Assembly (NCBI RefSeq): GCF_003096555.1
Contig: NZ_QEKM01000001.1
Coordinates: forward strand, 3,782,001 to 3,846,000
DNA from: Simplicispira sp. 125
Lineage (GTDB): Bacteria; Pseudomonadota; Gammaproteobacteria; Burkholderiales; Burkholderiaceae_C
DNA: 64,000 nucleotides
Reading direction: 5' to 3'
The notes under the pieces are model-generated. The model searched no databases. It was not told the origin of the DNA and saw only the letters and a list, made by a program, of their open reading frames with translations. Below, in pieces: positions 56,940-64,000 of this stretch; position 1 is the stretch's first letter; the number at the start of each line of letters is the position of its first letter. The translations under genes and the position numbers were made by a program.

Positions 56940-57923
56940 TCAGGCTCCTTGCGCGGCTTTCGCCTGGCGCGGATTGAAATGGGGAAAGGCCTTGCCCAGA
57001 GCAGCCCAGGCGGCGCGTGCGGTGTCGGTGTCGGCGGGCGGCAGGGCTACGCCCAGTTCCAGGTACAGATCGCCCGGCGTGCTGCTGGGGATGCCCCGGC
57101 CTTTGAGGCGCAGCTTGCGCCCCGCGTGGGAGCCCGCGGGCACGGTCACTTCCAGGTTGCCCGCCGGTGTCTGTACTTCGACGCTGGCGCCCAGCGCGGC
57201 CTCCCAGGGGGCGAGCAGCAAGGGCTGGTAGATGTCGCGGCCCTCGGCGCGCCAGCGCGGGTCGGGGCGGAACAGCACCTCCAGAAAAAGGTCACCCGCT
57301 GGGGCGCCGCCCAGCCCCGGGTTGCCCTGGCCTGCCAGGCGGATCAGTTGGCCTTCGCGCATACCTTTGGGAATCTTCACTTCCAGGCTGCGCTGCTCGG
57401 GTACCACATGTCCGCCAGCGTCCAGGTGCGCTGTGCGCAGATGGATGGTGCGCGTGCCGCCCTGGTAGGCGTCAGGGATGTCGAGCTCGATGCGGGCGTG
57501 CTGGTCGGCCCCGCGCTGCGCGCCGCCTGCCGGTGAGCCCTGCCTGCGGTACGCCCGTGCGGCCTGGCCAAAGAGTTGCTCGAAGAAATCGCTGTGCTGC
57601 CCACTGCCTGCGCCATCGTAGGGGTCGCTGGCGTCGGAGAAGGCGAAACCGGCATCCCAGTGGGGCGGCGGGTGAAAGTCGCCGCCGCTGCGTGCGCCCT
57701 GGGCGGCTGCCTGCGCACTCAAGGCATCGTAGGCTGCGCGCTTTTCAGGGTCGGACAGCACGGTATAGGCCTCGTTGAGCTGCGCCATGCGCTGCTCTGC
57801 ATCGGGCGCCTTGCTCACATCGGGGTGGTATTGGCGCGCCAGCTTGCGAAAGGCTTTTTTGATCTCGTCGGCCGTGGCGCCCGGGTCCACGCCGAGCACC
57901 TGGTAGTAGTCCTTGAATTCCAT
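56940..57923 (-). CDS. cbpA: DnaJ-like co-chaperone CbpA
   Basis: A 327-residue class B J protein. The J domain (residues 3-70) has the HPD motif in RQYHPDVSKA. It has no zinc-finger (CxxCxGxG) region. The two C-terminal beta domains are present (VEIKIPKGMREGQLIRL-like stretch, LRLKGRGIPS). It stimulates DnaK and is associated with the nucleoid in E. coli. A perfect AGGAGG site precedes the ATG at 57923. Confidence 0.94.
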   Translation of the reverse strand: MEFKDYYQVLGVDPGATADEIKKAFRKLARQYHPDVSKAPDAEQRMAQLNEAYTVLSDPEKRAAYDALSAQAAAQGARSGGDFHPPPHWDAGFAFSDASDPYDGAGSGQHSDFFEQLFGQAARAYRRQGSPAGGAQRGADQHARIELDIPDAYQGGTRTIHLRTAHLDAGGHVVPEQRSLEVKIPKGMREGQLIRLAGQGNPGLGGAPAGDLFLEVLFRPDPRWRAEGRDIYQPLLLAPWEAALGASVEVQTPAGNLEVTVPAGSHAGRKLRLKGRGIPSSTPGDLYLELGVALPPADTDTARAAWAALGKAFPHFNPRQAKAAQGA

Positions 57924-57984
57924 GTAGGAGCCTCCTGATAGCCACTCTACGCGCATGGCCTGGGATGGCAAGGTGTGCAGGTGA

Positions 57985-58054
57985 TTTTGCTATAAAAATA
58001 AAAGCTATTAGCGCTTGTCAGTCGTGCGTTACAGGCACTTTTGTCGTAAATTTT
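57985..58054 (+). repeat. Interspersed palindromic element reaching into an Lrp gene
   Basis: TTTGCTATAAAAATAAAAGC, TAGCGCTT, the 7-nt loop, a decayed right arm (GTGCGTTA), then CAGGCACTTTTGTCGTAAAT. The stop codon and about the last ten codons of the Lrp gene (minus strand) lie inside it. Confidence 0.75.
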
Positions 58055-58506
58055 GCCCGGTGGGTGGCAAAGAAGGCACGCACATTGCGCACATTGGCTA
58101 CGCCCGTGAACAGGCGCTGCGACAGCGCCAGGTAGCTTGGCATGTCGCGCGTATGCACCACCAGCACAAAATCAGGCCCGGGCGAGACGCGCCAGCATTG
58201 CTGCACGCAGTCGTCTGCCACGGCCACGGTCTCGAAGGCGTCGAGGTGCTCGGTACCTTGGCGATCCAGCGTCACTTCCACAATGCACGCCAGCCCGTGG
58301 CCCTGCAGGGCGGCAAGCTGGTCGGGCTGCACGATGGCCACCTGGCGCTCGATCAGGCCCGAATCGTGCAGGCGCTTGATGCGTCGCAAGCAGGTCGGGG
58401 GCGACACATGCACCAGTGCAGCCAACTGCTGATTGCTTTGGCCCGCATCGTGCTGGAGCAGGTCCAGCAGTTGCAGGTCTACTTTGTCGAGTGTGATTGA
58501 TTCCAT
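58018..58506 (-). CDS. Lrp/AsnC-family transcriptional regulator
   Basis: A 162-residue regulator with an N-terminal helix-turn-helix (LDKVDLQLLDLLQHDAG, then VSPPTCLRRIKRLHD) and a RAM domain (VAVADDCVQQCWRVSPGPDF). The last residues (about AKFTTKVPVTHD) are encoded by the interspersed element, so the original C-terminus was replaced or extended. It is divergent from glmS across a strongly AT-rich 136-base spacer. Its target is unknown; glmS is a neighbour rather than a demonstrated target. Confidence 0.9.
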   Translation of the reverse strand: MESITLDKVDLQLLDLLQHDAGQSNQQLAALVHVSPPTCLRRIKRLHDSGLIERQVAIVQPDQLAALQGHGLACIVEVTLDRQGTEHLDAFETVAVADDCVQQCWRVSPGPDFVLVVHTRDMPSYLALSQRLFTGVANVRNVRAFFATHRAKFTTKVPVTHD

Positions 58507-58642
58507 AATTTCAATATAAATGAAACCAAAGTTCACGCGATTCAATTGATGAAATATTTGATCATAAAAACTAAAAATTCAATCCATAATTTTTGGGTCA
58601 GAGGCATAGGATGCCGCATCTATTCAAAAAGAGACCATCCCT

Positions 58643-60568
58643 ATGTGCGGCATCGTCGGCGCAGTTTCTACGCGCAACATCGTTCCCATCCTGGTGCAAG
58701 GCCTGCAGCGGCTGGAGTACCGGGGTTATGACTCTTGCGGCGTGGCCGTGCACGCGGCCAGCGGGGCGGGGCTGTCGGCTGGCTTGCAGCGTGCCCGCAG
58801 CACATCCCGCGTGGCTGAACTGCTCGCGCAGGTGCAGACCGAGCGCATCGAAGGTACGACCGGCATTGCCCACACCCGCTGGGCCACGCATGGCGCGCCG
58901 GCCGTGCACAACGCCCATCCGCATTTCAGCCACGGCACAGACACCAACGCTGAAGGCAGCGCCCGCGTCGCCCTGGTGCACAACGGCATCATCGAAAACT
59001 ACGAAGAGCTGCGTGCAGTGTTGCAGGGCCGGGGCTATGTGTTTGCCAGCCAGACGGACACCGAGGTCATCGCCCACCTGGTGGACAGCCACTACAGCGG
59101 CGACCTGTTCGAGGCGGTGCAGGCGGCAGTGGCCGAACTGCATGGCGCCTACGCCATCGCCGTCATGCACAAGGACGAGCCGCAGCGCGTGGTGGGCGCA
59201 CGCGCCGGTTCGCCACTGATCCTGGGCGTGGGGCAGGGCGCTACCCCAGAAGCTACGGTGCCCACAGAGTATTTCCTGGCCAGCGACGCCATGGCCCTGG
59301 CCGGCGTGACGGACCAGATCGTCTATCTGGAAGAAGGCGACCTGGTCGACCTGCAGCCCGGCCGCTACTGGATCGTCGGCAAAGACCGCCAAGCCCTGAC
59401 GCCTGCGCAGCGCCCGGTGCGCACCGTGCAGGCGCACAGCGGCGCGGTAGAACTGGGCCCCTATCGGCACTACATGCAAAAGGAAATTTTTGAGCAGCCA
59501 CGTGCCATCGCCGACACCCTGGAAGGTGTGGAAGGCATCGTGCCCGAGCTGTTTGACGGCATCGCGCAGCAGGGTGTGCCAGGCGCGGCTGCCTGGCGCG
59601 TGTTCAAGGAAATCGACCGCGTGCTTATCCTGGCCTGCGGCACCAGCTACTACAGCGGCTGCGCTGCCAAGTACTGGCTCGAAGAGTTGGCGGGCATTCC
59701 CACCCAGGTGGAGGTGGCCAGCGAATACCGCTACCGCACCAGCGTGCCCGACCCGCGCACCTTGGTCGTCACCATCAGCCAGTCGGGCGAAACCGCCGAC
59801 ACCCTGGCCGCCTTGCGCCACGCACAAAGCCTGGGCATGGAGCACACACTCACCATCTGCAACGTGGCCACCAGCGCCATGGTGCGCGAATGCAAGCTGG
59901 CCTACATTACGCGCGCCGGGATCGAGATTGGCGTAGCCAGCACCAAGGCTTTCACCACGCAACTGGCAGGCCTGTTTTTGCTGACACTGACGCTGGCACA
60001 GTCCAAAGGACGCTTGAGTACCGAGCAAGAAGCTGCCCACCTCAAAGCCATGCGGCACCTGCCAGTGGCCCTGCAAGCGGTGCTGGCGCTCGAGCCCCAG
60101 ATCATCAACTGGGCCGACGACTTTACCCGCATGGAAAACGCCCTGTTCCTGGGCCGGGGCCTGCACTACCCCATTGCGCTCGAAGGCGCGCTCAAACTCA
60201 AGGAAACCAGCTATATCCACGCTGAGGCATTCCCTGCAGGCGAACTCAAGCACGGCCCTCTGGCCCTGGTCACCAGCAGCATGCCGGTGGTGACGGTGGC
60301 CCCCAACGATGCGCTGCTGGAAAAGCTTAAAAGCAACATGCAGGAAGTGCACGCGCGTGGCGGCAAGCTGTACGTGGTGGCCGACGCTGGCACCCGTATC
60401 GAAAGCGGAGAGAGCCTGCACGTCATCCGCATGCCCGAACATTACGGCCTGCTCAGCCCCATATTGCATGTGGTGCCGTTGCAGCTGCTGGCCTACCACA
60501 CGGCCTGCGCACGGGGGACGGATGTGGACAAACCGCGCAATCTGGCCAAGAGCGTGACGGTCGAATGA
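58643..60568 (+). CDS. glmS: Glutamine-fructose-6-phosphate aminotransferase
   Basis: Makes glucosamine-6-phosphate, the entry step to UDP-GlcNAc. The nucleophile Cys2 (MCGIVGAVS) starts the glutaminase domain, with [11 protein letters not shown]. Two SIS domains follow ([37 protein letters not shown]), and the C-terminus LAKSVTVE is standard. The 641 residues exceed the typical 609 by loop insertions in the region about 195-240. It lies 5.6 kb from glmU, the last enzyme of the pathway. Confidence 0.98.
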   Translation: MCGIVGAVSTRNIVPILVQGLQRLEYRGYDSCGVAVHAASGAGLSAGLQRARSTSRVAELLAQVQTERIEGTTGIAHTRWATHGAPAVHNAHPHFSHGTDTNAEGSARVALVHNGIIENYEELRAVLQGRGYVFASQTDTEVIAHLVDSHYSGDLFEAVQAAVAELHGAYAIAVMHKDEPQRVVGARAGSPLILGVGQGATPEATVPTEYFLASDAMALAGVTDQIVYLEEGDLVDLQPGRYWIVGKDRQALTPAQRPVRTVQAHSGAVELGPYRHYMQKEIFEQPRAIADTLEGVEGIVPELFDGIAQQGVPGAAAWRVFKEIDRVLILACGTSYYSGCAAKYWLEELAGIPTQVEVASEYRYRTSVPDPRTLVVTISQSGETADTLAALRHAQSLGMEHTLTICNVATSAMVRECKLAYITRAGIEIGVASTKAFTTQLAGLFLLTLTLAQSKGRLSTEQEAAHLKAMRHLPVALQAVLALEPQIINWADDFTRMENALFLGRGLHYPIALEGALKLKETSYIHAEAFPAGELKHGPLALVTSSMPVVTVAPNDALLEKLKSNMQEVHARGGKLYVVADAGTRIESGESLHVIRMPEHYGLLSPILHVVPLQLLAYHTACARGTDVDKPRNLAKSVTVE

Positions 60569-60602
60569 CCGTTGCGCTCTAGGGGCGGCATTTATTCCGG
60601 GT

Positions 60603-60698
60603 AATTAAAGTCGTAAACACGCAATTAAAGTCGTAAACAAGCCTCCAGCATTCATGCGGGTTTGCGGGGTGGTCATTTGTGACAGTAAAGTCGTAAAC
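60603..60698 (+). repeat. Three direct repeats after glmS
   Basis: AATTAAAGTCGTAAACA occurs at 60603-60619 and 60623-60639, 20 bases apart, and the shorter TAAAGTCGTAAAC at 60686-60698. They lie in the 373-base gene-free stretch 60569-60941, which otherwise holds a terminator at 60773-60801 and no credible gene. The arrangement recalls multiple transposase-binding repeats at an insertion-sequence end, but no transposase is present. Confidence 0.7.
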
Positions 60699-60772
60699 TC
60701 GAACTTGAGGGGTGAAGACAACCTAGAAATACGAAGCAAGCCGCAGCCCTGTTTGGGCTTGTTGCTATGTAA

Positions 60773-60801
60773 AAAAGAGCGCTCAGTTTGAGCGCTCTTT
60801 T
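60773..60801. terminator. Perfect bidirectional terminator hairpin
   Basis: AAAAGAGCGCTCA (60773-60785) and TGAGCGCTCTTTT (60789-60801) form a 13-base perfect stem with a 3-base loop, with A and T runs on the two sides. It could end transcripts from glmS (+) and from the TetR gene (-). Confidence 0.9.
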
Positions 60802-60941
60802 CTTTAGTTTTTGCGAAAGGTTCTTGTGGCTCGAGCAGTAGCTAGATCCTGTGATGACTGCAAGAGGCTGGCTGCGCCCCCCCATCAGCCGGCAGTTTTC
60901 AACCCTGTGCGGTCATTGGATTGGCTCTGGCGAACATGCGC

Positions 60942-61628
60942 CTATCCGCGATTCCAGGCAGCCATCAGCATGGTGCCGACTTCATCGTCGTCCGCATCCT
61001 GCTTTACGGCGCCTCGCCGCACGCCAGCCCGCTTGCCACTCCTGGCTGCGTGAGGCGCAGCTGAATCGGTCAGCAATCCACCCAGCAATACCCGGTAGAA
61101 CTCCTGGAAGGCATCCTCGATGGTCAGGTTGGCCTGGGCAAGGAATGCCGGGCGGCGCAACCTCAGTGCTGCTCCCAGCATCACCTCGGACATGACCAAT
61201 CCATGGCAAGGGGTGAAAACATCCTGACGCACCCCTTCGTCGATGAGTTGGGACATTCGCAAGGTACGGGCATGCTGGTAGTGGTCGAAGATGCCTCGGG
61301 CAACCGCAGAGTCTTCGACATCCTTCAGGAACTGCACACCGATGCGGCTGGCCGCATGGACGCCGACGCTGAGGTAAGCAGCGAGTGCCGTCGGCAAATC
61401 CTTTTCACTATGGATCAATGCCTCTCCCTGTTCCAGGAGGTTGTCGAAAAAGCGTTGCACGACAGCGCAAAAGATATCTTCTTTCGTCTGCGCAATGTCA
61501 TAGAGACGCCTCCGCGAGCAATGCATGCGCGCGGCAATTTCACCCACCGTCAGACCTTTGATGCCCTCCGTTAAGAACAAATGGGTCAACGCATCGAAGA
61601 ACTCCTCGTCTGCGAGCTTTTTTTTCAT
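60942..61628 (-). CDS. TetR-family transcriptional regulator
   Basis: A 228-residue regulator. The N-terminal helix-turn-helix is IKGLTVGEIAARMHCSRRRLYDIA; the C-terminal helical domain shows no recognisable ligand signature. The frame is open to 61679, but the ATG at 61628 is the natural start (MKKKLADEEFFD). It is divergent from an acyl-CoA ligase and thiolase gene pair, with an array of GGTACC/GGTACT motifs between, so it probably represses those genes and itself until a fatty-acyl or steroid-like CoA appears; the ligand is a guess. Confidence 0.9.
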   Translation of the reverse strand: MKKKLADEEFFDALTHLFLTEGIKGLTVGEIAARMHCSRRRLYDIAQTKEDIFCAVVQRFFDNLLEQGEALIHSEKDLPTALAAYLSVGVHAASRIGVQFLKDVEDSAVARGIFDHYQHARTLRMSQLIDEGVRQDVFTPCHGLVMSEVMLGAALRLRRPAFLAQANLTIEDAFQEFYRVLLGGLLTDSAAPHAARSGKRAGVRRGAVKQDADDDEVGTMLMAAWNRG

Positions 61629-61650
61629 GCGGGTTTCTCCCAATAAAACT

Positions 61651-61720
61651 CGGTACCAAAACAATTGACCCGGTACCAATCCAGATGTCTAATGGTACTA
61701 ATTTACATCAATTAGTACCA
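61651..61720. promoter_or_regulatory. Operator array upstream of the TetR and ligase genes
   Basis: CGGTACCAA occurs at 61651-61659 and 61671-61679 (20-base spacing). TGGTACTAAT (61693-61702) and ATTAGTACCA (61711-61720) form a perfect 10-base inverted repeat with an 8-base spacer. All four share GGTAC(C/T)A. The site lies 22-92 bases from the TetR start, as expected for an autoregulated divergent operator. Confidence 0.7.
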
Positions 61721-61844
61721 AATGAACAGCCTGCTCAACCTGCCGCTCTGCACACGATTTCTGTTTGCCCGTTGGTGCTGAAGGCATGCGAATTGTCAGC
61801 GAAGGCTAGACCACTGAACTTGACCTGAACGAAGAAGCAACGCA

Positions 61845-63410
61845 ATGAATCTGCTCGACTATTTCGATGCTGGCGTCGCCAGCCACCCGGACGCCCCATG
61901 CTTTTTGGACTACGGGCGCGACACCCCGCCCATGGCCTATGTTCAGGCGGGCGCGCTCACCTGCCAGGTCGCCCGAGGATTGGATGCGTTGGGATTCGCG
62001 CCTGGCTTCCACGGCGCGGTGCTCAGCGGCAACTCCGGAGCCGCATTCGTGGCGTTGCTCGGGGTTGTACGCGCTGGGGGCGTTTGGCTCCCCGTCAATG
62101 CGCGCAACAGTGTGGAGAGTAACATCGAGTTCCTGCAGGACATGGACTGCGACGTCTTGTTCTACCAGGCCCGCTATGCCGGCCAAGTCGCCGAGATCCG
62201 CGGCAAGGTTCCCCGCATTCGCCATTACATCGCCCTGGACGAGGCTGATGAGCAGGACCTGTCGGTTGCCCAACTGATCCAGGGCCAGTCGCCCGAGATG
62301 TTTGCAGCGCCGCTGCAACCACAGGGACTGGCCATGATCATGGGTACCGGTGGCACAACGGGGCGTTCGAAGGGCGTCATGCTCAGCCATCGCAACCTGA
62401 CGGCTACCTTGGCCAACCATATGTCGGCGATGTATGTCACCGACCGCATGACCGTGCTGGCAGCCGCGCCCATCACCCATACCGCAGGGCTGGTGTCGCT
62501 GCCCTTCATGGCGCGTGGTGGCTGCGTCATCCTGATGGATGGGATTGATCCGCAGAAGCTGCTCAAGGTGATCGAGCAGGAGCGGGTCAACATGATGTTC
62601 CTTCCTCCTACGGTCATCTATACGCTGTTGGCCCAGCCCAACGTTCGCGATTTCGACTTTTCTGCGCTGCGCTACTTCATGTACGGCGCCGCACCTATGT
62701 CACCCGACAAGCTGGCCGAGGCCATCGCGGTTTTCGGGCCTGTCATGTTGCAGATCTATGGTCAGGCGGAAGTGCCTGGCGCCATCTCCGTGCTGCGCGT
62801 CGAGGACCATTTCATAGACGGACAGGTGGCACCCCGCGAGCGCCTACTGAGCGCGGGGCGCCGCTTTCCCTTCACGCGGGTGGCCATCATGGATGACGAC
62901 GGCCACTTGCTCACCCAGCCCGGGGCTGTGGGCGAAATCGTCGCGCAGGGCGATATCGTGACTGCGGGCTACTACAAAAACCCCGAGGGCACCGCCGAAG
63001 TGCAGCGCAACGGCTGGCATTGCACCGGTGACGTGGGTTACTTCGACGAGCAGGGTTTCCTGTTCATCGTTGACCGTAAAAAGGACATGATCGTCACCGG
63101 CGGCTTCAACGTCTTCTCGTCCGAGGTCGAAGCCGCAGTGATGGCCCATCCTGCCGTGAAGGACTGCGCCGTCATCGGCGTGCCCGATGAAAAATGGGGC
63201 GAGGCCGTCAGAGCTGTCATCGAGCTGCGCCCAGACCAGTCCGTGGAGCCGCAGGCGCTCATCCAGTTCATCAAGGACCGCTTGGGCAGCGTGAAGGCGC
63301 CCAAGGAGGTCGAGATCGTCGCTCAACTGCCGCGCAGCGCGGTGGGCAAGGTCCTGAAGAAAGAAGTACGCAAGAAGTACTGGAGCGCGCAGGAGCGGAT
63401 GGTCTCCTGA
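61845..63410 (+). CDS. Acyl-CoA synthetase (AMP-forming ligase)
   Basis: A 521-residue ANL-superfamily enzyme. The P-loop is MGTGGTTGRSKGVMLSHRN, the adenylate-binding motif is MYGAAPMSPDKL, and the hinge/C-domain has GWHCTGDVGYFDEQGFLFIVDRKKDMIVTGGFN-type residues, with the catalytic Lys in RSAVGKVLKKEV. It activates a carboxylic acid to the CoA thioester; chain type is unknown. With the thiolase it suggests a degradative pathway, controlled by the divergent TetR gene. Confidence 0.92.
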   Translation: MNLLDYFDAGVASHPDAPCFLDYGRDTPPMAYVQAGALTCQVARGLDALGFAPGFHGAVLSGNSGAAFVALLGVVRAGGVWLPVNARNSVESNIEFLQDMDCDVLFYQARYAGQVAEIRGKVPRIRHYIALDEADEQDLSVAQLIQGQSPEMFAAPLQPQGLAMIMGTGGTTGRSKGVMLSHRNLTATLANHMSAMYVTDRMTVLAAAPITHTAGLVSLPFMARGGCVILMDGIDPQKLLKVIEQERVNMMFLPPTVIYTLLAQPNVRDFDFSALRYFMYGAAPMSPDKLAEAIAVFGPVMLQIYGQAEVPGAISVLRVEDHFIDGQVAPRERLLSAGRRFPFTRVAIMDDDGHLLTQPGAVGEIVAQGDIVTAGYYKNPEGTAEVQRNGWHCTGDVGYFDEQGFLFIVDRKKDMIVTGGFNVFSSEVEAAVMAHPAVKDCAVIGVPDEKWGEAVRAVIELRPDQSVEPQALIQFIKDRLGSVKAPKEVEIVAQLPRSAVGKVLKKEVRKKYWSAQERMVS

Positions 63411-63465
63411 CCGCAGCAAGCTTCGATTCAACGCACGTTTGGCAATTCAACCTGGAGGTATCGCA

Positions 63466-64000
63466 ATGCAAGAACCCGTTCTCGTCGCCGGTGTCGGCAT
63501 GACCCCTTTCAAGAAACCTGGCGACAACCTGCCGTACCCGGAAATGGCCGCGCTGGCGATCCGCCAGGCGCTACAGGACGCAGGACTGGCGTACTCCGAT
63601 ATTCAGGACGTCTATGCAGGCTATGTATATGGCGACTCGGCCAGCGGCCAGCGCGCGGTCTATGAGGTCGGCATGACCGGCGTGCCGGTGATCAACGTCA
63701 ACAACAATTGCTCCTCCGGCTCAACCGCCTTGTACCTTGCGCGGAAAGCAGTTGCCAACGGGTCGGCCGACTGCGCACTGGCAGTGGGCTTCGAGCAGAT
63801 GCCCTCGGGCGCCCTGAAGGCGCACTGGGATGACCGGCCCGACCCGCTCGACCGCTTCAACGGGGTCATGGATGAGGTGTTTGGTCATCCCGAGCTGCCC
63901 ATGGCGATTCGCTACTTCGCTGCAGCGGGCCGCGAGCACATGGACCGGTACGGCACCTCCCTGGAAACCTTTGCCCGTATCCGCGCCAAGGCGAGCCGCC
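63466..64000 (+). CDS. Thiolase / lipid-transfer-type acetyl-CoA acetyltransferase, truncated by the window
   Basis: The first 178 residues of a thiolase-fold protein; the rest lies beyond the window. The nucleophile cysteine is in NVNNNCSSGSTALYLARKAV, and VLVAGVGMTPF at the start and DCALAVGFEQMPSG resemble the SCP-x/lipid-transfer thiolases that shorten steroid or branched acyl chains. A GGAGG ribosome-binding site lies upstream of the ATG at 63466. It is 55 bases after the ligase gene and presumably cotranscribed. Confidence 0.88.
   Translation, partial: MQEPVLVAGVGMTPFKKPGDNLPYPEMAALAIRQALQDAGLAYSDIQDVYAGYVYGDSASGQRAVYEVGMTGVPVINVNNNCSSGSTALYLARKAVANGSADCALAVGFEQMPSGALKAHWDDRPDPLDRFNGVMDEVFGHPELPMAIRYFAAAGREHMDRYGTSLETFARIRAKASR

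Noticed and set aside
60569..60941. tRNA or small RNA gene after glmS
   Set aside because: A hairpin-rich stretch (60735-60770) precedes the terminator, but no cloverleaf or known RNA family could be recognised.

Overview
The window looks like chromosomal DNA of a beta-proteobacterium of the family Comamonadaceae (Acidovorax/Simplicispira-like). The grounds are the high GC content, the gene order tyrS / M23 peptidase / anmK / erpA / bactofilin / rpsI / rplM, a SAH riboswitch before ahcY-tlyA-metF, and many copies of a short interspersed palindromic element that I associate from memory with this family. No tRNA, rRNA, CRISPR array, complete insertion sequence or prophage was recognised. Assignments rest on reading motifs and lengths; no database search was possible.

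Layout. 0.1-6.7 kb: an SDR enzyme, a luciferase-like oxidoreductase, a free-standing CZB zinc-binding protein, a MOSC protein, a LytS/LytTR-type two-component pair and argH. 6.8-17.1 kb: a large CdaR-PAS-GGDEF-EAL signalling protein, divergent from a bacterial alpha-2-macroglobulin with a CLEQ thioester motif and a small coupled membrane protein. 17.1-24.7 kb: a type I restriction-modification locus ordered hsdM-hsdS-fic-hsdR. A Fic AMP-transferase gene sits between the specificity and restriction genes, and a hairpin terminator separates fic from hsdR. 24.9-30.4 kb: a lipoprotein, a small Cys-rich protein, and an unusual cbb3-type oxidase operon (CcoN with a CcoS-like N-terminus, CcoO, a monohaem cytochrome c, SCO and an orphan membrane protein) with no CcoP or CcoQ. 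30.7-37.4 kb: ctlX with a divergent Lrp regulator, a diguanylate cyclase, a HAD phosphatase, prfC and an MFS transporter. 37.4-41.6 kb: the SAH-riboswitch methyl-cycle operon. 41.6-53 kb: rlmJ, a membrane Ser/Thr kinase, a decayed LysR gene, rplM-rpsI with a strong promoter, DUF6776-like, bactofilin, erpA, anmK, an M23 peptidase, tyrS and a LysR gene. 53-60.6 kb: glmU, a histidine kinase, a MASE2 diguanylate cyclase, cbpM-cbpA, an Lrp regulator and glmS. 60.6-64 kb: an intergenic stretch with repeats, a TetR regulator, and a divergent acyl-CoA ligase and thiolase that runs off the end.

The most striking observation is an interspersed element of about 60-70 bp: a 6-9 bp stem, a loop of exactly 7 nt, and conserved flanks. 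It occurs about eleven times. At least four copies lie in frame inside protein-coding genes (hsdR, a HAD phosphatase, anmK, glmU) and two more reach the 3' ends of genes (an Lrp regulator, a LysR regulator). The three antisense-oriented coding copies are read in three different phases, so the element appears translatable in every frame on that strand. This recalls the palindromic elements of Rickettsia that insert into proteins. Second in interest are the Fic-containing type I R-M locus with its own dyad and terminator, and the CcoP-less oxidase operon.
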